Source: SHZI01 sp049290495
Lineage (GTDB): Bacteria; Pseudomonadota; Gammaproteobacteria; Steroidobacterales; GCA-2729495
NCBI GenBank assembly: GCA_049290495.1
Contig: JBATNV010000318.1
Coordinates: 12,505 to 76,504, forward strand
Reading direction: 5' to 3'
Length of the DNA: 64,000 nt
A program made the position numbers and the translations under genes. Of this stretch, positions 1 to 8,614 are shown piece by piece (the first letter of the stretch is position 1; every line of letters begins with the position of its first letter). Under the pieces are notes generated by a model. That model worked only from the letters and a program-made list of their open reading frames with translations. It did not search any database and was not told where the DNA came from.

Positions 1-328
1 GCCGAAGCGCAACTTCAAGTGCCGGAATCACTACGCCCTCGCCACTGAGTGCTTCAGCCACGCTCGCAACCGGGCGGCCCTGCACGAGGATGGTGTCGCC
101 AGTCACCATCACGACCACGGTCTCCCGTGCCCGTTCCAGTGCCGCAGACTCCGGCAGCTGGATATCCTTCGGATTCGGCAAGACCTCGGTCTCGCCGGAA
201 CTGACCAGCAGGAAGAACACCAGGATGGTGAAGATATCCATCATGGACACGAGGTTTAGCCCCGTCCCGGAGCGCTTCATCCGCTTGTGGTGGCGCTCCA
301 TGCGGAGCGCCCGGCGTGACATCTGCAT
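1..328 (-). CDS. ExbD/TolR-family proton-channel subunit (3' end outside window)
   Basis: The gene starts at 328 and runs off the left edge, so only about 109 residues are visible. A basic N-terminus (about residues 1-20) precedes one transmembrane helix that begins with SMMDIFTILVFFLL. Asp31 sits where ExbD/TolR proteins carry the proton-coupling aspartate. After the helix comes a periplasmic beta-rich part. It begins 3 bases after the stop of another ExbD-like gene and is the last visible gene of the operon that also encodes an ExbB-like protein. By family, ExbB/ExbD complexes turn proton-motive force into motion of a periplasmic partner. An alternative start at Met3 (position 322) is possible. 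The energised partner is unknown; no TonB is visible here. Confidence 0.88.
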   Translation of the reverse strand, partial: MQMSRRALRMERHHKRMKRSGTGLNLVSMMDIFTILVFFLLVSSGETEVLPNPKDIQLPESAALERARETVVVMVTGDTILVQGRPVASVAEALSGEGVVIPALEVALR

Positions 329-331
329 GAC

Positions 332-844
332 TCAGCTTCCCTTTGACGCCGCAGCGCCCAGCAGCGGCGCATCGCCAATCGAAATATCCGGAAACAGCTC
401 TGCCCGTACCAGCTGTCGGCCCTCACCCACCTCGTAGAAGCGCAGCACGTCCATCACCTGCACCAGCGTGTCGTAAGGCACATCCGGCTCCAGCAGGACC
501 GTCACGTTCGACATGTCCGGATAGTTCGACTTCACGCGCTGCAGGTAGGTGGCCAGTCCGTCGAGATCATAGTTCCCCTCCGTACGCGGCAGACGAGTCA
601 GCAGACCCTGGCTGCGTTCGCCCACCTCCAGGCCGTCTGCACGCACCGTCACCTCAAGCTGAAAAACCGGCTCCTCGACCGCAGCAGAAGACGCTGCGGG
701 CAGGTCCAGCTCGATGATGGCCAACCGCGAGAACACCGCCGTGATGAGCAGGAACGGCACCAGCACCACCATCAGGTTCATGAAGGCGGTGATATCCATC
801 TCTGGCGTTTCGGCCTGCCGTCGCTTTCGCCTGTTACTGCGCAT
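332..844 (-). CDS. ExbD/TolR-family protein, second paralogue
   Basis: The 170-residue protein has a strongly basic start (MRSNRRKRRQ) and one transmembrane helix, EMDITAFMNLMVVLVPFLL. Asp17 is at the position of the ExbD/TolR proton-pathway aspartate. A periplasmic domain of about 125 residues follows, of ordinary ExbD length. It lies between the ExbB-like gene upstream (19-base gap) and another ExbD-like gene 3 bases downstream. Two different ExbD-type subunits with one ExbB-type subunit recalls the TolQ/TolR-like motors of gliding or envelope-energising systems. The family call is firm. The process being powered is inference. Confidence 0.9.
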   Translation of the reverse strand: MRSNRRKRRQAETPEMDITAFMNLMVVLVPFLLITAVFSRLAIIELDLPAASSAAVEEPVFQLEVTVRADGLEVGERSQGLLTRLPRTEGNYDLDGLATYLQRVKSNYPDMSNVTVLLEPDVPYDTLVQVMDVLRFYEVGEGRQLVRAELFPDISIGDAPLLGAAASKGS

Positions 845-863
845 GGTGAATCCTCAGTGGTGC

Positions 864-1514
864 TCAGGCGGCCGTCTGCTGACGTCGGCGTTCATCGACT
901 GCGTTGAGAAACTTCACCGAGACCATTTCCAGGCTGTCGATGATCCGCGTGGTCTTGCTCTGCAGGACGGTATGCACGAAGAGCAGCGGAATGGCGACGA
1001 TCAGACCGAAGGCCGTGGTGTTCATCGCCACCGAGATGCTGGCAGAGAGCAGATCGGCTTTCTCGGCCGGATTTGCATTGGCAACAGCGGTAAAGGCCTG
1101 GATCAGCCCGATGATCGTGCCGAGCAGACCGAGCAGCGTGGCGATATTGGCAAAGGTTGCCAGGTAGTGCGTGCGGCTTTCCAGACGCGGCATCACCTCC
1201 ATCAGGCTTTCTTCCATCGCCTTCTCGATGTCATCGCGCCGCGTGGTGGTGCGGCTGCGATCCAGGCCGTAGGTGAGGATCGAACCGATCGCGGCATTCG
1301 ACTTCGAGGTCAGGCTGGCAGCCTCAGAAAATTTTCCCGCCTGGATGAACGGCGTGATCTTCTTCCACAGCGCCTGATTGCTCACCGACGTCTTTGACAG
1401 ATACACATAGCGCTCGATCGCTACGGCCAGACCCACCGCGAACACCAGTGCAATCGGGTACATAAAGAACCCGCCGCTCTGCATAAAGTGGACTATCGAT
1501 GTATACGTTTCCAT
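864..1514 (-). CDS. MotA/TolQ/ExbB-family proton channel protein
   Basis: The 216-residue integral membrane protein has three predicted helices: about 15-35, 117-141 (with the motif GLLGTIIGLIQAF) and 162-184 (AMNTTAFGLIVAIPLL). The long cytoplasmic loop between helices 1 and 2 is typical of TolQ/ExbB, and the Thr/Ala-rich third helix with GLLGTxxG is a family hallmark. It precedes the two ExbD-type genes, so the three probably form one inner-membrane motor. Upstream genes in the operon encode periplasmic TPR proteins, candidate partners. Whether this is a Tol-, Exb- or gliding-type motor cannot be settled from sequence alone. Confidence 0.92.
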   Translation of the reverse strand: METYTSIVHFMQSGGFFMYPIALVFAVGLAVAIERYVYLSKTSVSNQALWKKITPFIQAGKFSEAASLTSKSNAAIGSILTYGLDRSRTTTRRDDIEKAMEESLMEVMPRLESRTHYLATFANIATLLGLLGTIIGLIQAFTAVANANPAEKADLLSASISVAMNTTAFGLIVAIPLLFVHTVLQSKTTRIIDSLEMVSVKFLNAVDERRRQQTAA

Positions 1515-1577
1515 GGTCTCCGGATCTCCCTGTTAATTCAGTTCGCCAGGCTCACTGCCTGCAGTCATTTACCCGAC

Positions 1578-1913
1578 TCATCTGGCCGGGGGCGGCTCCG
1601 CGTCATACAGTTGATGGAAATAGCGCGTCTGTCGTCGAAACACTTCACGGTCTACGGGGGCGAGGATTTCCTCGACCAGGCTGTTGACCGGCCGGCCGGC
1701 AAGCTCGGCCATGGCCGCGTCCTTCCAGGGCACGATGTACATGACCTTCGGCAGTTCCTGGTTGCCACGAATGGCCGTGGCGTCGAGGTTTAGCGCCGTA
1801 GCGGCTGGCGAAGCGACAGCAGCCGGTGCGGCTGAATCTTCGGCGCGGGCCATACCGCCGGTCAGCAGCGCACACAGCAGCAAGGCAGTTCTGCCTGGCG
1901 GTATCGGCTTCAC
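1578..1913 (-). CDS. Small secreted protein of the ExbBD/TPR operon
   Basis: I do not recognise the family of this 111-residue protein. It has a signal peptide (MKPIPPGRTALLLCALLTGGMARA, cleaved about residue 24), an Ala/Pro-rich linker to about residue 45, then a compact conserved-looking part (ELPKVMYIVPWKDA) and a charged C-terminus. Its start overlaps the stop of the upstream TPR lipoprotein by 4 bases (ATGA), which implies translational coupling. It stands directly before the ExbB gene. A periplasmic role with the motor is inferred from position only. Confidence 0.75.
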   Translation of the reverse strand: MKPIPPGRTALLLCALLTGGMARAEDSAAPAAVASPAATALNLDATAIRGNQELPKVMYIVPWKDAAMAELAGRPVNSLVEEILAPVDREVFRRQTRYFHQLYDAEPPPAR

Positions 1914-2542
1914 GTCGCGCCCTCTGCTCTTGCAGTGGTCGGCATCGCCGAGACGCGGCGCCGCAGGTCGGCGATCCAGCGCTCGACATCGGCATTGCTG
2001 TCGTCTGCCGCGAGGCTGAGGTATTGCTGATAGTTGACCAGCGCAAGCTCAGGTCGCTGGATGTAGAGGTCATAAAGGACGGCAAGGTTGTAGTAAGCGA
2101 GCGCATAACCCGCATCGAGCTCGACGGCCTTCAGATAGGCCCGCTCGGATTCACTGAACTGCCCCTGCTGCCGGTACAGCACACCGAGACCGTTCCACAC
2201 CGGCGCACAGCTAGTGCACACCGCGGAGGCCTTTTCGAAATAGTCGCGCGCCGCGGCCTCGTCGCCCTGCCGCATGCGCAGCAGCGCAAGGTTCAACAGC
2301 GGACCGGCCAGCTCCGGATGCGCAACACTGAGAGCCTGCAGCGCACGCTCTGCAGCAGCGTCATCGCCGGCTTGTACGGCGGACAGCGCTGCCGAGTAGT
2401 CCGCCATCACCGCTGGCGACGGGCCTGTGTCTGCAACAGTCGGTGCGTTTTTCGCCGCACGCTCGCCGCCCGCCAGACTGCAGCTCACGCAGAACAGGGC
2501 GGCGAGAACTGCAGCAGCTCTAGTCAATCGTTGTAATGACAT
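1910..2542 (-). CDS. TPR lipoprotein
   Basis: The 210-residue protein begins with a lipoprotein signal ending in LFCVSC, so Cys21 is the likely lipidated residue. After a short linker come about four TPR units (residues 45-190) with recognisable helices such as PLLNLALLRMRQGDEAAA and YYNLAVLYDLYIQRPELAL. An AAGGAG ribosome site lies 6 bases before the ATG. Its 5' end overlaps the upstream TPR gene by 23 bases and its 3' end overlaps the next gene by 4. TPR lipoproteins usually act as scaffolds at the periplasmic face of the outer membrane. Here it probably links the ExbB/ExbD motor to an envelope structure. Confidence 0.85.
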   Translation of the reverse strand: MSLQRLTRAAAVLAALFCVSCSLAGGERAAKNAPTVADTGPSPAVMADYSAALSAVQAGDDAAAERALQALSVAHPELAGPLLNLALLRMRQGDEAAARDYFEKASAVCTSCAPVWNGLGVLYRQQGQFSESERAYLKAVELDAGYALAYYNLAVLYDLYIQRPELALVNYQQYLSLAADDSNADVERWIADLRRRVSAMPTTARAEGAT

Positions 2543-5345
2543 CTTCGCTCCTTTCAGTGCGCGACCAGCGCGCCGGAACCATCACGGCCAGACGCGCGTA
2601 GCTCGCGCGTACCCACTCGTCATAGACGCCATCGCCGGCGCGTTCAGCATTCACGCGATAGAGATCGATGGCCTTTTCTTCGAAGGGAAACGCCTGCTCT
2701 TCAAGCAGCACGTCGTATTGCTCGGACTCATCCGCATCCAGGTCCTTTGGCCGCTCCGAGGCGAGCAGGTCGCGACTCAGCTGGTAGTAGAGATCCGCTG
2801 TTTCAAAGGTTGCCGCGGTGGTGACCTGCGCGACGCCATAGTCAGCCGCCTGCCCATAGGCCTGCAGCGCCTGCTCCATGCGGGTTTTTTTCAGCTTGAG
2901 GCTCTTGTCCAGTGGCGCGGTGAGCACCACGGCGTTGAAGGCATCGCGCATGGGCCTGGCGAGTTCGATAGCGCTGCTGGCGGCCAGGAAGCGGCTGCGG
3001 TCGCTGCGCTCTGCCCCCATGTCACGATCCGTTTTCACGATGGCTTCAAGCCAGCCCTTGCGGGTTTGCCAGTCGTTGTCTGCACCGGCGAGATCAGCCA
3101 GCTTGAGTCGTGCCTCCAGCGCTTCGCTGGCCGGTACCGGAAAGCGCGTGACGAGCGCGGTGTAGACCCGCACCTCTCCATCGTGCTGGTCTGCAGCCAC
3201 GTACAACTCTGCGGCCTGCCACAGCGCCGAGCGCTGCACGTCCGCCGCTGCGTCAGCGCTGCCGGCAATGCGCTCGTACTCGGCCGCCGCCTCTGCGCCG
3301 CGTCCGCCTTCGCGCAGCGCCACAGCCAGCTTGGCCGTGACATCGCTATTGAACTGATGCTCGGGAAATTCGCGCCGGAAGCGCTGCAGGAGATCCACCG
3401 ACTCGTTCCAGCGCTGGCTGGTCAGGAGCAGCGTAGCGGCATCGAAGAGCGCACTCGGCCGGATGTCAGCATCCGGGGCCGCCGCATCGATGCGCAGGAA
3501 ATCAGCCACCGCCGCATCCACATCACCACCCGCCTGGGCGAGCTCCGCCTGTCTATAGATCGAGGCAGCGATGCGACCTTCCACTTCGCGTCCGGCGGCC
3601 GGATCTGCTTCGAGGCCACGCAGACGGACATAGGCCGACTCTGCCTCGGCATAGTGCGCGAGATCAAACTGGGCGTGTCCCATGACAGTCCAGGCGACAC
3701 GCTCGAGCTCTGGCGTCACTGGCGGCTGCATCGTGACAACGAGTCCGGCGACCTCAGCCGCCCGCTCAGGCTGCTGACTGGCGTAGAGCTGTTCGGCAAC
3801 GTTGGTCAGTACCGCACCCGCCTGCGGGTGGGCGGGAAAATCCGCCGCAAAGCGCAGCGCCTGTTCGATGTGTCCGGTATGCCAGGCGAGTTGCGCTTCA
3901 CCGGCAAGCCGCTTTTCGTGCTCGCCCGAAGCCAGCAGCGCGGCATAGCCGGCCTCGGCCGACTTTTCCTGCCGTCCATAGTTATAGGCGGCATTCAGAT
4001 AGGCATCGCGTGCCGTATCGAAATGCTGTGCCTCGAAGAGCAGATCGCCGAGCAGAAAGCTGCGCTCCGCCGATTGCGGATCATCGGGGAAGTACGCGAG
4101 CGACAGCCGGTACCAGCCGGCAGCCCGTTCGTAGTCGGCCGGCAGCTTGCTGCGCTGGGCCAGCGCGTGGTCGTACTGCGCCAGATCGCCCAGATGCAAT
4201 TTCAGCTGCGCGACAAGCTGCGGATAGTCATCGACGCTACGGTCTTGCCAGAACGGTGCATCGAGACCGTAGGTCGCAACGTATTTCTGCTTGGCCTCAA
4301 GCACGAGGTCCGGGAACTTGCCTCGCGTATAGGCATCGATCGCAGCCTGCAACAGATTGGGGGCCTGCGCATTGACCGGATCCCGCGCCACGAATGCCGC
4401 ATAACTTTCAGCGGCGTCCTGAAAGCGCTCCTTGTCCAGATAGAGGTCACCGAGCGCCGTGTACACCAGATAGGTCCAGGCGGGATCACCATACGGCACC
4501 AGCGCAGGTGGAATGGAATCGGCACCATCAAGGTAGGAAAGACTGATGCTGACCACGCGCAGTGTGTCATCAAGCAATTCACGCTCGGGCCGGCTCATGG
4601 CCTGTATCTGCTGATCCGGCGCGCTGGCATCGCTGCTCAGGCGACGATCGATCAGACTGAGGAAGGCGCTAAGGCCCTCTTCGTAGCGGCTCTGCTTGAA
4701 CAGCGCCCAGCCGTACTTGTAGAGCGACTGCTCGTAATAGGGCGAAGCGGGCCCGCTGGCGAGGACCGCTGCATAAGCTTGCTCGGCCCCGGCATAGTTC
4801 TGCCGTATCGACCAGGTTTCACCGCGACGGAACTGGGCTTCGTCGCCATGCACTGCAGAGGGCGATTCCGCAACCAGACGATCCAGCGTGGCCAGCGATT
4901 CATCGCCGCGACCAGCGCCTTCCAGCGCCCTGGCCAGCTGATAGATGACTTCACTTCGCGCTTCGCCCGTCAGCGCCGTGTCCGTATCAACCGATTCGAG
5001 AAGCTGGCCATACAGGCCGATGGCTTCCGCGTAATGACTGGCGCCGGCACCGGCTTGCTCCGCAGAGCTCTCAAGTTCAGTTGCCGCATCCAGGTTCAGG
5101 TCGGCAAGACGACGCATGGCCTCGGCACGCATGCTGGCCGGCCCGGTATCCAGCGCCAGAAAACGGCGGTACTCCTGCATGGCTTGCGCGCTGCTGTCGA
5201 CAGACGGCAGGCCGGTGTGAATTTCCAGCGGCTTCGCCTTCAGGCTGCCGATGGTCTGACGGTCCGCCTCCGGTGTTCTGGACGCAAACGGCCACAGGCC
5301 GCCCGCCAGCGTGACCCCGAGCATCAGTGCCGCGGTGGCGCTCAT
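2520..5345 (-). CDS. Large periplasmic TPR-repeat protein (941 aa)
   Basis: A hydrophobic segment near the start (TAALMLGVTLAGGLWPF) acts as a signal or anchor. Nearly the whole of the rest is TPR or TPR-like helical repeats, Ala- and Tyr-rich, for example SHYAEAIGLYGQLL and DAAESYAAFVARDP. No enzyme motif is seen. The start overlaps the preceding gene by 4 bases (ATGA), the end overlaps the TPR lipoprotein gene by 23. Long TPR proteins beside ExbB/ExbD genes are found in gliding-motility-like clusters, which fits a scaffold in a trans-envelope machine. That function is inference. Confidence 0.85.
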   Translation of the reverse strand: MSATAALMLGVTLAGGLWPFASRTPEADRQTIGSLKAKPLEIHTGLPSVDSSAQAMQEYRRFLALDTGPASMRAEAMRRLADLNLDAATELESSAEQAGAGASHYAEAIGLYGQLLESVDTDTALTGEARSEVIYQLARALEGAGRGDESLATLDRLVAESPSAVHGDEAQFRRGETWSIRQNYAGAEQAYAAVLASGPASPYYEQSLYKYGWALFKQSRYEEGLSAFLSLIDRRLSSDASAPDQQIQAMSRPERELLDDTLRVVSISLSYLDGADSIPPALVPYGDPAWTYLVYTALGDLYLDKERFQDAAESYAAFVARDPVNAQAPNLLQAAIDAYTRGKFPDLVLEAKQKYVATYGLDAPFWQDRSVDDYPQLVAQLKLHLGDLAQYDHALAQRSKLPADYERAAGWYRLSLAYFPDDPQSAERSFLLGDLLFEAQHFDTARDAYLNAAYNYGRQEKSAEAGYAALLASGEHEKRLAGEAQLAWHTGHIEQALRFAADFPAHPQAGAVLTNVAEQLYASQQPERAAEVAGLVVTMQPPVTPELERVAWTVMGHAQFDLAHYAEAESAYVRLRGLEADPAAGREVEGRIAASIYRQAELAQAGGDVDAAVADFLRIDAAAPDADIRPSALFDAATLLLTSQRWNESVDLLQRFRREFPEHQFNSDVTAKLAVALREGGRGAEAAAEYERIAGSADAAADVQRSALWQAAELYVAADQHDGEVRVYTALVTRFPVPASEALEARLKLADLAGADNDWQTRKGWLEAIVKTDRDMGAERSDRSRFLAASSAIELARPMRDAFNAVVLTAPLDKSLKLKKTRMEQALQAYGQAADYGVAQVTTAATFETADLYYQLSRDLLASERPKDLDADESEQYDVLLEEQAFPFEEKAIDLYRVNAERAGDGVYDEWVRASYARLAVMVPARWSRTERSEDVITTID

Positions 5346-7252
5346 GGTGCACTGCCTTTAGGCGCCACGGCGCGCACGGACGAGGCCGCACGGTCGTAAA
5401 TCGTGGCCAGCGCAAAGCGGGCCTGCACGCGATAACTCAGCAGGCGATCGCGCTGCTCGCTGAGCGCATCGATGGCCATCGCCTGCAGGCGCTGCTCTTC
5501 AGTGCCGCGGTCACGCGCCAGGGCCGCCTGCATGTTATGGATGCGTGGCGTGAGTGCCGCGATATGTGCGGAGAATCGATCCAGCTCTGCTGGCGTATCG
5601 TGCCAGGCGGCCAGACCCGATGCATGCGCGGCCTGCGCCTTCATCAGCGCGGCATCGATCCGGGCGAGCTCACGCTGCTGCTGCCACAACCGGTATTGAT
5701 AGTCGCGATCGAGATCCCAGCTCAGCACGCCCTTCAACAGGCGATAGCGCTCGCGGACATCGCTGGCCGCTGCGTCCGCCAACTGCGGACTGGCACCCAG
5801 TGCTTCGAGACGCTGCCAGCGATCGAGCTCTTCAGTAGTCGCAAGCCCGGCAATATCGCGTGACTCCGCAACCTGCTCCAGATGCGCCGCCAGCGCATCA
5901 CGCCGCGCCTGCAGCGACTCGAGACTGGCCTCATCGAGACCGGCAGCAACGCGCTGCTCACGTTGCGCATAAGCCGTGCGACGCGTCTCCACCATCTGCT
6001 CAAAGGCGGAGAGCTTTGCCTGCCACTCATCGAGATTGACTGACAGCGCGGCAAGGTCACGCACATTGCGCAGGCCTTCCTGAAAGCCGTGCCGCGCAAC
6101 CAGGTCGTACAGGTAACGCGTTTCAATGCTGTCAGGCACAGTATCGAGCTGCCAGTACCAGCGCCCGATCCGCGCATCATCGGCACTGAGCATCGCGGGG
6201 ATCAACTGGCCGGCGCGACTGCCGTCAATCGCAGCATCGAGTTTGCCGATCTCGGTATCGTAAGCATCCAGCGCAGCCTGGTAGCCGGCCGCCGCCTCGC
6301 TGTGTGCGTCGAGCCTGGCCCAGGCATAGGGAATCGCGAGCAGCGACTCCTGTACCGCACTGTCGAGCAGATCGCGGTCACGCAACTCCAGCCAGGGTGT
6401 CAGGGCAGCGCGGTAGTCCTGCGTCGCTGCATCCGCCCACCCGGCACCGAGCAGCGCCTTTGCGGAGAAGGGTCCGTTCAATCGCACCCGCGCAAGTACC
6501 GGACGCGCTTCACCATCGCGGCCCTGCTGCAGATAGAGATAGCCGAGCGCGAGATTGGCCTTGTCACGCAGGTCGCGCAGTTCAGGCGTATCAGCCGTGC
6601 TTCGGCCCAGTTGATCGAGCTGGCGGATCGCATCCTCTGGCCGGTTGAGCCGCACCAGGGCAACGCCCAGGTTGTAGCGCGCGTAGGCCACCCAGCTTTC
6701 CGGGCCCTGCCAGCCATCGAGTACGGCAACCGCAGCGTCGAAACGACCGAGCGCGAGGTAAGCCTGTGCCTTGAGCATCGGCAGTTCAGCATCCAGGCTC
6801 TCGGGCAGCTTGCCGGAGACGCGGTCGAAGGCCTCCAGCGCCTCCGCATACAGGCTGCGCTGGTAGCGCACCTTGCCCAGGTAGAACCAGGCGCGGTTGC
6901 GCACTTCAGGTTCAGATGAATCCTGCAACAGACGGCTGAAAATCTGCTCAGCGCGAATGTGCTGGCCATAATGCAGATACAGGCCACCGAGCAGCAGCTC
7001 GGATTCAGCCTCGTGATTGGCGACACGACCCGCATCACGGTCAACCAGCAGATGTGTCAACGCATCAAAATGCTCGTCCTGGTAAAACTGGAACAGGACT
7101 TCGCCATAGTAAAGATCACGCACCACCGCGCCGCTCACCGGTTCAGCGGCAGCTGCTGAAGCGCTGCCAGCGAGGAACAGCAAGGCGATCAGGCCCCGCA
7201 GGCTGAATCGCCTGTGGCCTGGTGCCGGGATACTGTTGCGAGTCAGGAACAC
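5342..7252 (-). CDS. Secreted TPR and coiled-coil protein (636 aa)
   Basis: The N-terminus has a signal peptide (GLIALLFLAGSASAAAA, cleavage about residue 36). TPR-type repeats fill about residues 55-330 (for example FYLGKVRYQRSLYAEALEAF). The C-terminal half (about 400-620) is rich in Glu, Arg, Gln and Leu with heptad character and is probably coiled coil. No catalytic motif is visible. It sits 9 bases after the upstream small secreted protein gene and overlaps the 941-residue TPR gene by 4 bases. With the other TPR genes it probably forms the periplasmic part of the ExbB/ExbD-linked machine. Confidence 0.82.
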   Translation of the reverse strand: MFLTRNSIPAPGHRRFSLRGLIALLFLAGSASAAAAEPVSGAVVRDLYYGEVLFQFYQDEHFDALTHLLVDRDAGRVANHEAESELLLGGLYLHYGQHIRAEQIFSRLLQDSSEPEVRNRAWFYLGKVRYQRSLYAEALEAFDRVSGKLPESLDAELPMLKAQAYLALGRFDAAVAVLDGWQGPESWVAYARYNLGVALVRLNRPEDAIRQLDQLGRSTADTPELRDLRDKANLALGYLYLQQGRDGEARPVLARVRLNGPFSAKALLGAGWADAATQDYRAALTPWLELRDRDLLDSAVQESLLAIPYAWARLDAHSEAAAGYQAALDAYDTEIGKLDAAIDGSRAGQLIPAMLSADDARIGRWYWQLDTVPDSIETRYLYDLVARHGFQEGLRNVRDLAALSVNLDEWQAKLSAFEQMVETRRTAYAQREQRVAAGLDEASLESLQARRDALAAHLEQVAESRDIAGLATTEELDRWQRLEALGASPQLADAAASDVRERYRLLKGVLSWDLDRDYQYRLWQQQRELARIDAALMKAQAAHASGLAAWHDTPAELDRFSAHIAALTPRIHNMQAALARDRGTEEQRLQAMAIDALSEQRDRLLSYRVQARFALATIYDRAASSVRAVAPKGSAP

Positions 7253-7261
7253 AGCAGCTCC

Positions 7262-7825
7262 CTACTCCCACTCGCGCACAACGAACTCGGGTTGCTGGGC
7301 ACTCTGCCGGTCGGAAATTCGCAACTCGACAAACTTGGCACCCACGCCCTTCTCGACTTTCAGCGTCGCGCCGCGCCGGTAGTCGCGCTCATGCGGCCCC
7401 TGACCGGTAAACACTGCGGTCAGTTCATGCTCGCCCGTCTTGAGGTTACCGAGATACAGGCGATGGACACCACCGCGCAGCAGGGCCTTTAACTCACGCT
7501 CGGTATACAGGTAGTTGCTGATCGGCTTGTCATCGATCTTCAGCTGCACGGAATCCAGTGCAAAAAATTCGCCGACATCCATCGACACAAAAACGGCGAC
7601 CTGCGTGTTGGCAGGGAACAGCAGTTCCTCTTCCAGCATGAACAGCTCGCGATTGAGATCCAGCACATCGTCCTTCAGCGTCTGCATCTGCGTATCAACG
7701 CCGGAAGCGGCAACGACCGGCACAGCGACGGGCGCCACGGTCTCACTGCTGCTGGCCGCTCGGGTAGCCAGCGCGCCACCCAGCAGCAGTGCAGTCAGGC
7801 AGATGTTCATGGTTAAACGGTTCAT
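7262..7825 (-). CDS. Secreted protein of unknown function, ExbBD/TPR operon
   Basis: I chose the ATG at 7825 because GGAG lies 7 bases before it; an earlier in-frame ATG at 7840 has no ribosome site. The 187-residue product has a signal peptide (MNICLTALLLGGALATRA) and a short heptad stretch (LKDDVLDLNRELFMLEEELL). A beta-rich domain follows with GGVHRLYLGNLKTGEHELTA, which looks like an Ig-like or PEGA-like fold. It ends in a run typical of outer-surface adaptor proteins, but I cannot name the family. It follows the thioredoxin-like gene by 28 bases and precedes the TPR genes. Confidence 0.75.
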   Translation of the reverse strand: MNRLTMNICLTALLLGGALATRAASSSETVAPVAVPVVAASGVDTQMQTLKDDVLDLNRELFMLEEELLFPANTQVAVFVSMDVGEFFALDSVQLKIDDKPISNYLYTERELKALLRGGVHRLYLGNLKTGEHELTAVFTGQGPHERDYRRGATLKVEKGVGAKFVELRISDRQSAQQPEFVVREWE

Positions 7826-7853
7826 CGCATTACTCCGCATCAGTCAGCAACGT

Positions 7854-8345
7854 TCATTCCGAAATCAGGGCAGACAGTTCATCGGTATAGGTCGTGGCGT
7901 CTTCAGCGCGGTATCCGGCATACACCTGGCGGACAGTGCCGTGCGGGTCGACGAGTACGGCAAAAGGAAGAACAGAAGGGTCGTACTCACGGACCACCGA
8001 CTGATCGGCGTCGTGCAGGATGGTGATACCCAGACGTTTTGCAGCATCCCGGGCAGGTTGATCATCTGTATCGATGTTCACGGCAAGGATGCGCAGATTC
8101 GCATCGCCAAAACGGTGCTGCAGATCGCGGAGCATGGCCAACTGCTCACTGCAGCGGTTGCACCACTGCGCCCAGAAGCTGACAAGTACAACCTGGCCGC
8201 GATACTCCGACAAACGCAAATTGGTGCCTGCGCTGCTCTTGAGTGCGAAATCGGGCGCCGGCTGACCGGCAAGCCCGGAGCTGGCCGGAACGGCGACGGG
8301 TAGGAGCAGCACAGCGAGTGCCAGGGAAATGCCACTCCGGCGCAT
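7854..8345 (-). CDS. Periplasmic thioredoxin-like (TlpA/redoxin) protein
   Basis: The start at 8345 gives a clean signal peptide (MRRSGISLALAVLLLPVAVPASS) before a redoxin domain of about 135 residues. The active-site motif is FWAQWCNRC, with two cysteines in CxxC and the central pair Asn-Arg in place of the usual Gly-Pro. The later cis-proline region reads SVLPFAVLVDPHG. It is the first gene after the c-di-GMP riboswitch. By family it would reduce or rearrange disulfides in the periplasm, perhaps for the exported proteins of this operon. A longer reading to 8504 would run into the regulatory hairpin and is unlikely. Confidence 0.87.
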   Translation of the reverse strand: MRRSGISLALAVLLLPVAVPASSGLAGQPAPDFALKSSAGTNLRLSEYRGQVVLVSFWAQWCNRCSEQLAMLRDLQHRFGDANLRILAVNIDTDDQPARDAAKRLGITILHDADQSVVREYDPSVLPFAVLVDPHGTVRQVYAGYRAEDATTYTDELSALISE

Positions 8346-8490
8346 GAACGCGCGAAGCAGCACAGCGCCTGTACTGCGCCTCTGTCCGTGCTGCTGACCG
8401 ATGATCTTCAAAGCCTGTCTCCGCGGAACCAGCACAGCGCTGGTGCTCACACACAGACAAGGAAAACAGCTAGAAGATAGAGGGGACGCA

Positions 8491-8516
8491 TGACGCAGGC
8501 CCACAGGCCTGCGTCA
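8491..8516 (-). terminator. Perfect 11-bp hairpin after the riboswitch (candidate expression platform)
   Basis: TGACGCAGGCC (8491-8501) pairs exactly with GGCCTGCGTCA (8506-8516) across a 4-base loop. On the transcribed minus strand it lies directly 3' of the GEMM aptamer and 146 bases before the first start codon. The bases after it are pyrimidine-rich (a CCCCTCTATCTTC run) but have no clean U tract. It may be a terminator or attenuator controlled by the aptamer, or a Rho-assisted stop. The alternative pairing with the aptamer's 3' strand was not worked out. Confidence 0.55.
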
Positions 8517-8518
8517 GG

Positions 8519-8614
8519 ATTCGGCAGCTCCGCTGTCCTGGGTGCAGCTCGCAGCAAGCGAGGCGCCGTTAGACCGGTGGCTTTGCGTCCCCGCCTTTCA
8601 GCGGGTTTGCCTTT
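8519..8614 (-). promoter_or_regulatory. Cyclic-di-GMP-I (GEMM-I) riboswitch
   Basis: Read on the minus strand, the segment has the family's conserved blocks in order: GGCAAACC (ending near 8604), a GAAA tetraloop closing the first hairpin, GGGACGCAAAGCC (8591-8579), ACCGGTCTAA, a variable second hairpin (GCCTCGCTTGCTGCGAGC), then AGGACAGCGGAGCTGCCGA with the tetraloop receptor (ending near 8520). By established knowledge of the class it binds cyclic di-GMP. It lies upstream of the thioredoxin-like gene and the ExbB/ExbD/TPR operon on the same strand, so those genes are the likely targets. The sign of control (on or off) cannot be told. Confidence 0.93.

Noticed and set aside
2427..5399. Long plus-strand open frame of 990 codons opposite the TPR genes
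   Set aside because: It is a mirror of high-G+C codon use on the other strand. The minus-strand frame has signal, TPR repeats and overlaps typical of the operon; the plus frame has no recognisable domain.
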